NCBI GenBank assembly: GCA_031769625.1
Contig: JAUIMM010000702.1
Span: 3,704,501-3,768,500 of the forward strand
Length of the DNA stretch: 64,000 bases
DNA from: Taudactylus pleione
Taxonomy: Eukaryota > Chordata > Amphibia > Anura > Myobatrachidae
Direction: 5' to 3'
The position numbers and the translations under genes were made by a program. Under the pieces are notes generated by a model, which did no database searches, was not told the origin of the DNA, and saw only the letters and a program-made list of their open reading frames with translations. This document shows positions 44,425-56,300 of this stretch, one piece after another (position 1 is the stretch's first letter; each line of letters opens with the position of its first letter).

Positions 44425-45219
44425 GTGTACACACCAGCTGATTCCCAGAGACAACAAACAGCCCAGAATGCTTAACCAGTGGATCAGTTTATTGATAGCA
44501 ATGGCAGTTCAGCTGTACTCATAGTTATGCACACTGATTATAGAGCGGAGCTTGAGCAGAGCGGGGTGTCATACAGTTACCTAGCCAGTGAGTGTATGTG
44601 GGTGGTGGTGCAGACGGAATCAAACTTTCTGGTAGGTTGTATAAGGTAGAATATCGCAAGTCTCATGGAGCCAAGTTGAAGACTAGCGTCTCCCACACTG
44701 GTGCTCTAACACAATGAACAAGATGGTGCCGCTCATGCACAGTAGTTAGTTTGGCAGCCATCTTGGTAATGCTGGCCATACACCTACACAACCAGCATAA
44801 GATCAGATTCATCATACGATTTACCTACGATTCCCCGGAGCTCCCTGGCAGTCTCGGCAGCATGTTTGTTGTTTTTCTTAGCACACGATCTGTCGTAAGA
44901 TCGATCCTGTGTCTCACAGGCTCTAAAGGGAAACAGTCACTGAAATGACTTGAATTGCTGCACAATGGATCGCATGAACAAAGTAAACGGCACGATCTGC
45001 ACACGATACGATGGACAAGATGTGCTGCACATCTGATCATAAGATACGATTATAGGAGCTGCGGGAGCGCGCATCGGATCTTATCTTACTAAAACAATAC
45101 ACGATTTTCACAAGATCCATCTTATGACTCATCGAAAATCGGCTTAAGGGAATGACACCTCCCTGGAGTCTGCACAGTAGTGCTTTTCATCTCCAACAGT
45201 ATGTAATACAGGGAGAGTT
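44425..45219. other. Intergenic sequence with a MITE
   Basis: About 44768-45160 begins TGCTGGCCATACACCTACAC and is rich in ACGAT motifs, like other MITEs of the TGGGTACACAC type. No gene. Confidence 0.4.
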
Positions 45220-45600
45220 ATCAGGTAGAATAGAATAGAAGGGTGGTAATCAGGGAGAATAGAATAGAGGGGCATTTGGTACTATAGATAATAAAATAGG
45301 TAATCAAATAGAATTGAGTAGAAGAGAGTAGAGTGTCGGTAATTGCGTAATATGGAATAGAGGGGGGTATTAGAACATTGGAATAGAGGGTAATTATGTA
45401 GGCTAGAATAGATAGGGGTAATCAGGTAGATTAGAATATAGAGGGAAATCATGTACAATGAAATAGAAGGAAAAGTAATAGAATAGGGCATAAATTTGGT
45501 AGGATAGAATTGGGGAGTAATTGAGTAGAATAGAATAGAGGGATGTTAATGGAATAATGGGTAGAAAACAACAGAAGGGAGGAAATCAGGTAGTTTTATT
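45220..45600. repeat. Degenerate AG-rich minisatellite
   Basis: Irregular repeats of TAGAATAGAG followed by GGGTAATCAGG with a unit of roughly 30-40 bp. Confidence 0.65.
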
Positions 45601-48393
45601 AAGCCACAATATTTGCCTGGAGACACAGGATTATTGCTAAGTGTACTGTTGTATCTTGTCTTACTGGTTGTTACTTGTTTCTAGACTAGTGATTGAGAAA
45701 AATATCCGTGACTACATCTGTTTTCTGTCTGCATTTATTGGAAAATTTAAAGCACATAGGGGGGAAATTATAGAACACTGGAGTCGGTGCTCAGACAAAG
45801 ACAAAAGGTATTGCAGCCCATAGTAACCAATTTGACATTTGCTCTAATTTGTTAATCTATTAAACTGACAGAACGTGATTGGTTAATGTTTTACTTCACC
45901 TTTGTTATATGCAGTAGCCTGCATTAATATAATATATTACGTACATGTATCCATAATGATAAATCATAATTTGCTTAAATTTAATTTGCTTTAGGCCAAA
46001 CAAAGTAAAGTTGCATACACTCAGGACGATTTTCCTGAACGATAACGATATCGTTCAATGATAAATTGTTCATTTTTATGCAGTGAACGATCGACCAACC
46101 TTGTGCACTCCCGCAATGAACGACAATGCTCTCTATGGTCTTTCATGCATGCAACTTGGATGAGTTTGTAAAGATTTGCCTGTATAAAGAAAGCTTCACT
46201 GAAATATCTATCATAGATATCTATCAGTGTGTACAACCAAAATCGTTTGCCCTGCACTACAGAAAGTTGGAGGGAAATCTATCAACGCTATCTTATGGTT
46301 GTTCAAGTTGTACCGTGTGTATGCAGGATTAGGGCGGTATCCAATTAGCCTCGAACATTGTTCGGGTGCTAATAGATCCCCGGGGCTGTCCAATTAGCCC
46401 GAAAGTCCGCCCGACGCTGGCACTTATCGGGGCTTATTTTATACATTGCTGCATAACACTTAGATAAGCAGCATGGTGTCTGTAACCAAGGGTTGGGTGC
46501 TGTTGTAAATTAGAGTATAATTAAGTGAAGGATAAGCACATGAGGGAAGAGGGCCCTGCTCGTGAGAGCTTATATTCTAAAGGGGAGGGGGCAGACAAAC
46601 ATGGGTGACACAGATGGGCTGAATACAAGGGTCACAGATCACAGTAATCTAACATCTATGGAAAGGTTAGTCTAAATTTAAGAGGGAAAAAAAAAACAAT
46701 GAGTACAGAAAACTTACACCAGGCCTCATGATTTGGGGGCCACAGCCAAAGAACATTTGAGAGGTAATCTTGCTGCATGGATTGGTAAGGTATAGTAGGA
46801 GTGGATAAGCAGATTGCATGGGGAGATCAGGAGGGATGCGGGCAGCATTGGAGATCCAGGTGCAGGCACAATCCATAGGCATGATGGAAGTGTGGTGGTA
46901 GATAAAAGCAGGAATTGGTGATCTGTTAAATTCTCCTTCTGTTCTCCTCCTGAATAACTCCAGCTTTAACTTAAATGTTCTATTGACACTTTAAACTAGG
47001 CGCTTTAAATCTAGGCAATGATGTTGTAGCAGCCCCGGCTATGGCAGCCACATAGGTCCGTAAACTTATCACAGATCTTATGTGTTTTCACCCAAAAAAC
47101 CCTATTTGTTTGGCCGAACAAATAGGATACTGGAATAAAAAAAATGGGCAAAAAATGGGGATCAGCAAAAAAATAACATTTTCTGCTTCCAAAAATATAT
47201 TGGGGCTAACTGGATATCTCCCTAATTGTTTTACTTTTTCCGCAATTGACAACTGCGGAGTCACACTGCTTATATCGCATTGGGGTATCAGCACCAGTGC
47301 CATATGTTCATCCCAGATGCCCGGAGGCAAGTTATAATTTGGTGCCCCCCCCTTAAAAAAAAGGGAAAATAAATATTGTGCATATCTATCTATATCCATA
47401 CGCACAAAAACACAAATATAGAATATATGAATTTCTTTCTATTAGACCTATCTACTAAAGTAAATTTGCAGGATATCCCCCAAAAACACCCTTTTTCGGG
47501 TATATACAGCAATGCGTTAATCACAGATAAGATAGTGACCTGACCTGTATAGTGCAATTAGCATGAGGTTCAGAGTCCTCCTGATGGAGGCTAAAGCCAC
47601 CTGATGTGGGGTGGGGAGCCCTGCTGATACCCCAGAGGGGAAAACCACCTGTTGTGGGGGCTTTGAGGACTGAGCTTGAGTCAAAATACTGTAAGACTGC
47701 TACTGAGTTGTAACTACAAATCACAAAATGCCCAATCTACTGCCGACTGCTTCACATGCCAGGAAATTGCTCCACCAAAGATCAGCCCCCAAACTCAGTA
47801 GCTGGTGCCCCAGGCCCCCGCCTCCCATGCCCTCTAACCCGCAGCTCCATCTGGTGCACTCTTGTTTAAATCTAGCTCCTGGAAGCTCTGCAGCCACGCT
47901 TATGCTCGGGCCCACAGGACAGGTCTGCGACTAGAGCTGCAACCAGGAAGGAATGGGATGGGGAGTTGTGGGTGTCAGAGCCACACTGGCATGAGAAGCG
48001 ACATCAATGAGCTATAGAAAGACGGAAGCGGCATCTGATGGTCTGACACAGAGCCCTCCATTAGTAGTAGGCTTCTCAGGTGCCGGGAAGAGGTGCCATG
48101 TATTGACTGGTTGTGACGGTACACTAAACGTACATATTTACAGCCCTAAGTGGGGTGAATATATTGTTGGCAATGGAGGTGCCCCTTCAGTGCTGGCGCC
48201 CGGTGGCAAGCATCTCCCATAGTTCTGCCCCTAGGCACCACTGTGTCACTGACTAGTAATAATAAATAATGCTATAATAATTCCTGCACTATAAAAAATA
48301 ATAAACAATGATTTTCTATTTGCCTTTACTGTAAATCTAGCTCGGCCAATATTAACAGTGTTTAACACTAAGGGAACTGGTGGAAGGGACACA
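45601..48393. other. Intergenic sequence with old repeats
   Basis: 45610-45930 pairs with 39110-39480. 46000-46340 is a MITE-like stretch starting TTGCATACACTCAGGACGAT and ending GTGTGTATGCAGGATTAG. A TTTAAATCTAG motif at about 47000 is shared with 40165. No coding sequence is supported. Confidence 0.45.
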
Positions 48394-48892
48394 GGTCCTG
48401 ATTCAGACCTGCTCGCAAGCGCTTGAGCGCTCACGAGATCGATGGTGTGCTCTGCGCACGCGCAGCAGCCTCACTGTGCGTGCGCAAGCCCCGGAGCGAG
48501 AAATTCTCTTGCTCCGTGGCTCACTACAAAAGGGGAGGCTGTCGATGTTAAACGATAGCGCACCCCGTTTTGTAGGCGTGGCGGCTTCACAAACGGAGGC
48601 GTTCCCATGCGAACGCCTGCCGTTTGTGAGCGGCCCCACTGACATCACCAGTGATGTCAGTGGGAGAGCTTCCGGCTCTATTAGAGCCAGAAGCTCTATG
48701 GGGCTTGTGGCCACGAGACCCTACCACAAGGGTCTCGTCGCAAGCCCCGATGGTCTTGACCATCATCCTGGCCGCTCGCAATAGCTGTGGGTGGTCACCC
48801 ACAGCTATGCGAGCGGCCAGGAGGCCGCGCAAAAAAAAAACGCCCTGATTCAGAGCGAACGCTCTTTCAGAGCGTCCGGCTCTGAATCAGGG
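48394..48892 (-). repeat. Multi-hairpin repeat, copy 6 (inverted)
   Basis: Ends GGTCCTGATTCAGA and TCTGAATCAGG, with ACACAG on both sides. It keeps the ordered stems, for example CAAACGGAGGCGTTCCCATG with its partner GCGAACGCCTGCCGTTTG. It sits next to a short-period tandem array. Confidence 0.8.
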
Positions 48893-49105
48893 ACACAGCA
48901 CAGCAGCAGCCACTGGAGGTGAAGAGGATGGACACAGCACAGCAACCACTGGAGGTGAAGAGGATGGACACAGCACAGCAGCAGCCACTGGAGGTGAAGA
49001 GGATGGACACAGCACAGCAACCACTGGAGGTGAAGAGGATGGACACAGCACAGCAGCAGCCACTGGAGGTGGAGAGGATGGACACAGCACAGCAGCCACT
49101 GGACA
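48893..49105. repeat. Tandem repeat alternating 39- and 36-bp units
   Basis: Units read GACACAGCACAGCAGCAGCC or GACACAGCACAGCAACC followed by ACTGGAGGTGAAGAGGATG, alternating for about six units. The sequence resembles the CAGCACAGC-rich segment in the hAT 5' region (18100-18240). Confidence 0.85.
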
Positions 49106-49139
49106 CGTTAGCCTAGACTGGAGTCAGTGTGAAATGGTG

Positions 49140-49310
49140 CATGAATCACTGCGGGAGGGACTTATATAGAACCAAAACCTGCAAGAATCCAACTCAGGAA
49201 TGATGACGTTTTGCAATCCACGCAAGGCGGGAACACCAGAGCCGCTGTTCGGATTCACTGGCATCGGGAAGTCCAGGTGGGCTCAGTTTTCAGAGTCCAC
49301 GTCTCTAAAA
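49140..49310 (-). mobile_element. Decayed 5' end fragment of the hAT family
   Basis: It shares ACTTATATAG, ACCAAAACC, TGATGACGTTTTGC and AAGGCGGGAA, in order, with 18325-18425 of the hAT element at 13078. With the neighbouring array it is a remnant of a related copy. Confidence 0.6.
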
Positions 49311-49970
49311 AAAATATTATAGATAGATATTTCCAGAGAGAAAGCTTTCCTGTGACAGCTTGAAAACCCTGGAAATGAGAGACAGCTGGCAGCTATACTG
49401 AAGTTTGTGGTTCCACAATTGCATATTTTGCCACACTTCCTTATACAGTAACAGGATACGTACTTTAGCCACAGAAACGCACTTTCTCTTTCACATTCAC
49501 ACAGTAAAACAACTCAGCCCATCCCTGACCGCCCGCCAGAAATATTTCAGTATTGCTGCTGCTGCACATATGAAAGCCTCCCCCAGTAGTCATCCTGTGT
49601 GTTCCCCGCCCCTCCAGCCTGAATCATGTGTATACTCTGTATGTTAGGGCAGACGCAGGACACAGACATGTCCCACAGTAATGATGTCACCAAGCAAAGA
49701 ACTTATTAATAACAGTTAGAGGAATCAGGATACTGGGACACCTGCCAGCAGCAGTACAACCAGTCATCCCTCGGTGCTGCCAGCAGTAAGCATGGGGTCC
49801 CGCTGCCGTGTGCGCAACTGACAGAGGATGGGGCCGCGCTCATCCGTTAGCAGCTGTCACCGAGTCGTATCTGGCAGAAGTTAAGCTCTGGCTCCCCCCA
49901 TGCACCGGGCTTCTGAGCTGCCTCCTTTGTCCTTACTGACAATATATACACAGCTATAGCGCTGCTGGCC
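49311..49970 (+). promoter_or_regulatory. Upstream region of PLA2G12A
   Basis: The last 200 bp are moderately GC-rich. No confident TATA box or initiator was found; CAATATATACACAGC at 49939 is only about 20 bp from the ATG and so too close to serve as a TATA box for it. The 5' UTR extent is unknown. Confidence 0.35.
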
Positions 49971-50190
49971 ATGGGCCCCTGGCTGCCGCTCCTCCTCATC
50001 GCCGCCTTCTCCTACTGCCTGGCTGCCGGCCACAGGGAGCAGCAGTCCTACCAGCAGCCCGAGACCCCGGACTGGCGGATGACCCTAAAGTCCATTAGGA
50101 ATGGGGTACATAAGATTGACATGTACCTGAACGCTGCCTTGGACCTGCTAGGAGGGGAAGATGGGCTCTGCCAGTATAAATGCAGAGATG
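49971..50190 (+). CDS. PLA2G12A: PLA2G12A exon 1
   Basis: Start ATG in GCCATGG context (good Kozak match). It encodes the signal peptide and the conserved DWRMTLKSIRNGVHKIDMYL and LGGEDGLCQYKC segment. It ends in phase 1 before GTAATG. Confidence 0.93.
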
Positions 50191-50303
50191 GTAATGATCC
50201 GGATGCTGCATTCATATGGATTATTTCTTGTGGCTTTATATATAATTAACCATATGGTAAAAGTTCAGATCATGGGGTACACTAACATATAGATAGATAG
50301 AGA

Positions 50304-50351
<48 letters not shown>

Positions 50352-53300
50352 TTTTTTTATTTTAATTCATTAAATTTAATTCATTTTCCCTTTTGGGATA
50401 TGCTGTCTGGTCCAGGAAGTTACATTTCACTGTGTGGGGTGTTACTAAGAAATTGCTAATCTGCAAATGTGCAGTAACCTGTAGCAACCAATAATTTTGT
50501 TTTTTAGCTAACTTGAAGTAGTTTGAACAGAGCTAATTGCAGTTTGGTTGCTAGGGGCTCCTAACTCATTGCCGTAGTGCAAACTATGGAGTACATGGCA
50601 CGGTTCCATATGTTGGATTGTATTTTGTATAGCACTGCAGAATATAGTTGTGTTTTACAGGTGTTACCTAATAATAGTGTTGATATCACATTTATTTTAT
50701 ATGTGAAAATAGGCTACATGAAAAATTGGTTTCTTTCAAAAGCATTCTACTAAATAGTTTTGTCCACTGTAAATGGCAGTATGCTGAAAAAGTATATATA
50801 TATTTATTGTTTTATGTGGGTGATAAAATTCTCCCATATGATGACATTTTGTATTCTTATCTCTCAGCATCGTTCAGCCCAGAATTGTGTAATCTTGTTT
50901 CACAAACAAGTAATTTTGTTTTTTTTCTAATGAGTTTGGTATTTTAATGTTGAACATTAACTTGCACAGTTGTACAGTATGGTTTATATTACAACCAACT
51001 ATTCATAGTTATGGGGTTTACAATCCTAATATTGAATTTGTGTGACTGATGTGTGTAATGTGGGCTCTTCTTGCTAGTAATGGTGATGACTTGTGAGTGG
51101 TGTTAATTAGAATGTTTCTTCTGGTGGTGGTGATGTTTTGGGAGTGAGGAGGGAGTGATTGGGTATGGAGTGTAGTTTGGAGTAATGTGAAAAGGGGAAT
51201 GGAATAGGATCAAAATGAGGCCAGCGAGACACAGTAATTTTGGGCAAAATCTTTTATTGAGTAGTCACAATGCTGCTCTGTTAAGATCCCGGGCAGGTGG
51301 GTGGGGTTCAGTGATGAGTGGTGATGAGACTGGGGAGGTAGGTGGACCCTTTTAGGGGGCTCCTTCCCGTGCGGTTCAGTGACCTTGTACGTCACCCCTG
51401 CTGGACCTATGGTCGACAGTCTAGGAAGTCTCGGGGGGTGGGGGGATTTGCAGAGTGGGTTGGAACACCTGTGCGGCGTTCCGCGTGTTGGTGTGAGTCT
51501 TGGCAGTACTTACCTACCGGTAGGTTTTTTGTTGTGGTGATGTAGGTCGACGTTGCGGCCGTTGCAGATTGGTTGGAAGCTGCAGGTTTGTTGGTGAGCT
51601 GGATCAGCGTGTTGCTGGTGTGCTGCAAGTGCACGGCTGTTCTGATTGGTCTGCGGAGGTCAGCGACCGTAGTATGCAGCTGAAATTGGCTCTTGGTCGT
51701 GCCGCTGGTGGTGCGGAGCCAGAGATGTGGATGGGTGAGCTGCTGGGAGGCTTGGTTGCAGCGTGTGTGCTGAGACCACCCCTGGGGGGTGGTCTGCCCG
51801 GGATACTGATTCAAAAAAAGCCACGGAGGAGGGGGGATGTGGAAAGTGTGACCGGGATGGAGCTGGTCACTGGCGATGTTGGCTGGGCGGACTTGCGGCC
51901 GGATGTGCGGGATGCTCTTATCACTGACGGTCCCTCGTGGAAATGGGGATTGACGGTGGAGACACCCCTGGCCTGGAGTGAGTTGCTGAGCACGCCTGGG
52001 AGCAGGGGGGGAGAGGGGCTGGTCCGGGGTGGAGCCGGTCACTGGAGGTGTGAGCGGTGCGGACCAGCAGGCGGGTGGGCTGAGAGCTTTCTGCACTGGT
52101 GGTCCCTGGTGGGGATGGGGATCTTTAGTGGAGGTCAGCCTGGATCGGTGTCGGGTTTGATGTGAGGGTCTCCAACGCGTTTCGGCACAGGTGCCTTCTT
52201 CACCTCCTTGAAGAAGGCACCTGTGCCGAAACGCGTTGGAGACCCTCACATCAAACCCGACACCGATCCAGGCTGACCTCCACTAAAGATCCCCATCCCC
52301 ACCAGGGACCACCAGTGCAGAAAGCTCTCAGCCCACCCGCCTGCTGGTCCGCACCGCTCACACCTCCAGTGACCGGCTCCACCCCGGACCAGCCCCTCTC
52401 CCCCCCTGCTCCCAGGCATGCTCAGCAACTCACTCCTGGCCAGGGGTGTCTCCACCGTCGATCCCCATTTCCACGAGGGACCGTCAGTGATAAGAGCATC
52501 CCGCACATCCGGCCGCAAGTCCGCCCAGCCAACATCGCCAGTGACCAGCTCCATCCCGGTCACACTTTCCACATCCCCCCCTCCTCCCTGGCTTTTTTTG
52601 AATCAGTATCCCGGGCAGACCACCCCCCAGGGGTGGTCTCAGCACACACGCTGCAACCAAGCCTCCCAGCAGCTCACCCATCCACACCTCTGGCTCCGCA
52701 CCACCAGCGGCACGACCAAGAGTCAATTTCAGCTGCATACTACGGTCGCTGACCTCCGCAGACCAATCAGAACAGCCGTGCACTTGCAGCACACCAGCAA
52801 CACGCTGATCCAGCTCACCAACAAACCTGCAGCTTCCAACCAATCTGCAACGGCCGCAACGTCGACCTACATCACCACAACAAAAAACCTACCGGTAGGT
52901 AAGTACTGCCAAGACTCACACCAACACGCGGGACGCCACACAGGTGTTCCAACCCACTCTGCAAATCCCCCCACCCCCCGAGACTTCCTAGACTGTCGAC
53001 CATAGGTCCAGCAGGGGTGACGTGCAAGGTCACTGAACCGCACGGGAAGGAGCCCCCTAAAAGGGTTCACGTACCTCCCCAGTCTCATCACCACTCATCA
53101 CTGAACCCCACCCACCTGCCCGGGATCTTAACAGAGCAGCATTGTGACTACTCAATAAAAGATTTTGCCCAAAATTACTGTGTCTCGCTGGCCTCATTTT
53201 GATCCTATTCCATTCCCCTTTTCACATTACTCCAAACTACACTCCATACCCAATCACACCCTCCTCACTCCCAAAACATCACCACCACCAGAAGAAACAT

Positions 53301-56300
53301 TCTAATTAACACCACTCACAAACACACACAAGTCATCACCATTACTAGCAGGAAGAGCGCACCTTACCCCCCCTACCCCCATACGTTTTCAGTGCGGGAA
53401 AGGTACTCCCACACAAAGGTGCAGCACCCCGAAACCACAACACACCACCCCCTGGTCAACGAGAGCGCAGTTCTACCGCCCATCTTGATATGTGCAATGT
53501 GTCTGTATCAGTTACATCATAAGCAAACAAATATATGGGTCAATTCAATTAGTCATCACATATTTAAGTCTGTGAGTAAGTGCAGCTATATTCCGTATTT
53601 ACGGTACCGCTGGACTCACCGATATTTGTTCACAACCCCATAGGGCTGCGTACAAAAATCCATGAGTCTGGGGCAAGTTTAGTTGCTGTTGCATCAGTAA
53701 CTTCCTCCCCTTATGCCTAAATGAATTGACACCATAGAGGAGATGTAGCAAGATGGATTTAAAACGACAACAGAAATAAATGCTACACTAGCCTGCTTTA
53801 GCATTTATTTCTGTTGCAGCTTTAAATTCATCGGTCACATTTGACAAACCATAGTTTAGTAAATATACTCCATAGTGACTGATGCAGATGTGAATTCTAG
53901 GTGGCCATAATTACTCCTGCGTTTCAGGTATGAAACTATAGTCTTCATTCTATCACCCTGCACCTGTCACAACCCCGTGCAGTCCTCTTTCCTGCCTGGG
54001 GTGTCCCTCTCTTCTCTGGTGCTTCTAGGACACACTGGTGTGTGTGTGTGTGTGTGTATGTATGTATATATATATCAGAAGTTTGTGGCATCAGCTGAGT
54101 GTGCTAGAAGCACCAGTGCAGAGAGCAACACCCCAGGCAGGAAAGAGGAACTGCACGGGTTCTGACAGGTGTAGGGTGCTAGAGTGAACACTAAGGCTAA
54201 ATGAGTATATTTGCCCATATGCTGCTTTGTGAGTGGGCAGCCCCTCTCGGTATGCTTAGTTTGCCATCTGTTATTATCAGTGCACACTTGCACCAGCCCT
54301 AACCTTGGTGCAAAGGATACAGCTGAAATTGTGTCATTATGCTTCAATCCAACTCCATGTAGGCCACAATTCTGTCAGCATGTTTTCATTGAACTTGGCC
54401 TACTTGAGAATGTCTCAATTCACTTCAGTCTCGAGTGAAGATGCCATTGAAATAAGTATTACTGCATTGCATACAATTTCTTTTGAAGCTTGCACAATGT
54501 GAATACACACAAGATAGACTCCGCATACAGATATAGACTTAACTTTGCATCATCCCAATACTGGTTTGCTCTTCTTTTTTGTGTGCTTATGTTTTTTTAA
54601 TTAAGCAATCCCACATGGATATATTTATTTAAATAGTAAGTTAAGTAGCTTTTAAACATGCTATACATATCTATACCTTACAAATCCTCTCTCTTTCAAA
54701 ATATCTTTGGTTCCCAAGCAAAAATAGCTGTAAGACTGGCTGCTACACAGACATCGGCTCACGGTTGATGCTTGATCCAAGTGGGCTGATGGACGTCGCA
54801 ACCATGTGCCCCACGCCGGCAGGGGAAAGGGCAAGGCTGGTGAGCTAGTTGTTTTAGTATCCACGTGGACCGGAGCAGATTGGGATGGAAAACCAGCCCG
54901 GGAAATTTCTGGAAGCAGCCCTAATGGAGGCGGGGTCTGAGGGGGTGGGGTTTAAGCTGGCGGGATCCCTCCTCATAGGGCCTGATTCTGCGTAGGACGC
55001 AGTAGCTGCCTTCCTTGTGTCTTTTGCTGCAGTTGTGTCTATGACTTTATGCTAATGACGCTACATTGTCCAGTCCTGGCGTACATCCAAGTATACAAGG
55101 ACTGTAGGCTATTCAGATGGATCTCTTGCATCCGGTATAGGCTGGTGCCAATGCGCACTGATAGAGTGAAAGTGGCTACTATCACAATAGATGGATGGCG
55201 GTCACATAGATGCATGTAACTCTGAACACAGGCGAACGTCTGCATTTATTTCCGAGTACGCAGCCGACTTGCTTGATCTGTTTACAGTATGTATTGCCTG
55301 TTTTTTTTTATTTTTTAACCAAATTATAAACTTAATATGTAATGCTAAAACAGTAGTTTTACACTGATATGTTGACATCTTAATGTCGGCAATCACCGAT
55401 ACAGTAAAGTAAGTACCCTGAGCCTAACTCTTCCCCTTGCATCTGTGGATAGTTCCAGTGGTCGCAATTGATGTTGAAAAACTGTGGTTGTGGCAGTATG
55501 TCCTTATCCCTAAATCTAATGTCAGCATTTCACTGTCAGCATTTACGATGTCGACATTGTGAAAATGGTGACCTATTTCAGATGTGGACGTCTTGGCGGT
55601 AGACATTTCAACAATGTCGACATTATGAACGTTGACATGCTGACTGCAACTGTAGTTCTCCGTACATGACACAAGTATTGTAATGCTAGGGGGTAAATCT
55701 ACTAAAGTGAGAGTTTTTAGAAGTGGAGATGTTGCCCATAGCAACCAATCAGATTCTAGCTGTTATAGTTAAATGTTAAGTAGAATTTTGTTAGTTTGCT
55801 AAGCAAAACTTGTTTTTAAAATGATCTTTAAATGCTATAATGGTTGGTTATTAATAATACAATGTACTACTTTCGTGCCTTATCTTCTCACTGGAATAAA
55901 ACCATGTACCCATTGTATCTGCCTTTTCAATGCAATTTAAATAAAGATCTTGTGTAGATAATGTATCTTTCATCTGCGTGCCATCAATATAGGAATATTT
56001 ATCAGGTCACTGACTTTTTCTTTTCCCTTTCAGGCAGTCACTTATTATATGGCTTTAGAAGTGTCTGGGGCCATGTACTGCAGTTTATTGGTGTATAGGC
56101 TTTACCATGCACAGGGGACCCCAATCTATATAATGAGTAGTTGCTTAGTTCTTGTTGTTGTAACAATGCACTACTCCTTATACACAGAAGGGAACTAGCC
56201 ACAGTTTGATTTAATATGAAGCGAGAAGCCTGTTAGTTTTTATATTCTATAATTAATGTGTCTCTCTTTTTCTTTTTTTTTCCCCACAGGATCAAAGCCA

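Noticed and set aside
49939..49953. TATA-like sequence before PLA2G12A
   Set aside because: It lies about 20 bp from the ATG, too close to direct a transcript that includes the start codon.
50191..50249. Continuation of PLA2G12A exon 1 to a stop at 50249
   Set aside because: The conserved protein continues in exon 2 after a consensus GT donor at 50191; the extension has no family match.
51407..53005. Open frames of up to 280 codons on both strands of the large palindrome
   Set aside because: They mirror each other because of the inverted repeat, overlap in several frames, and show no known domain; composition is Pro/Ser/Thr/His-rich as expected from GC-rich non-coding sequence.
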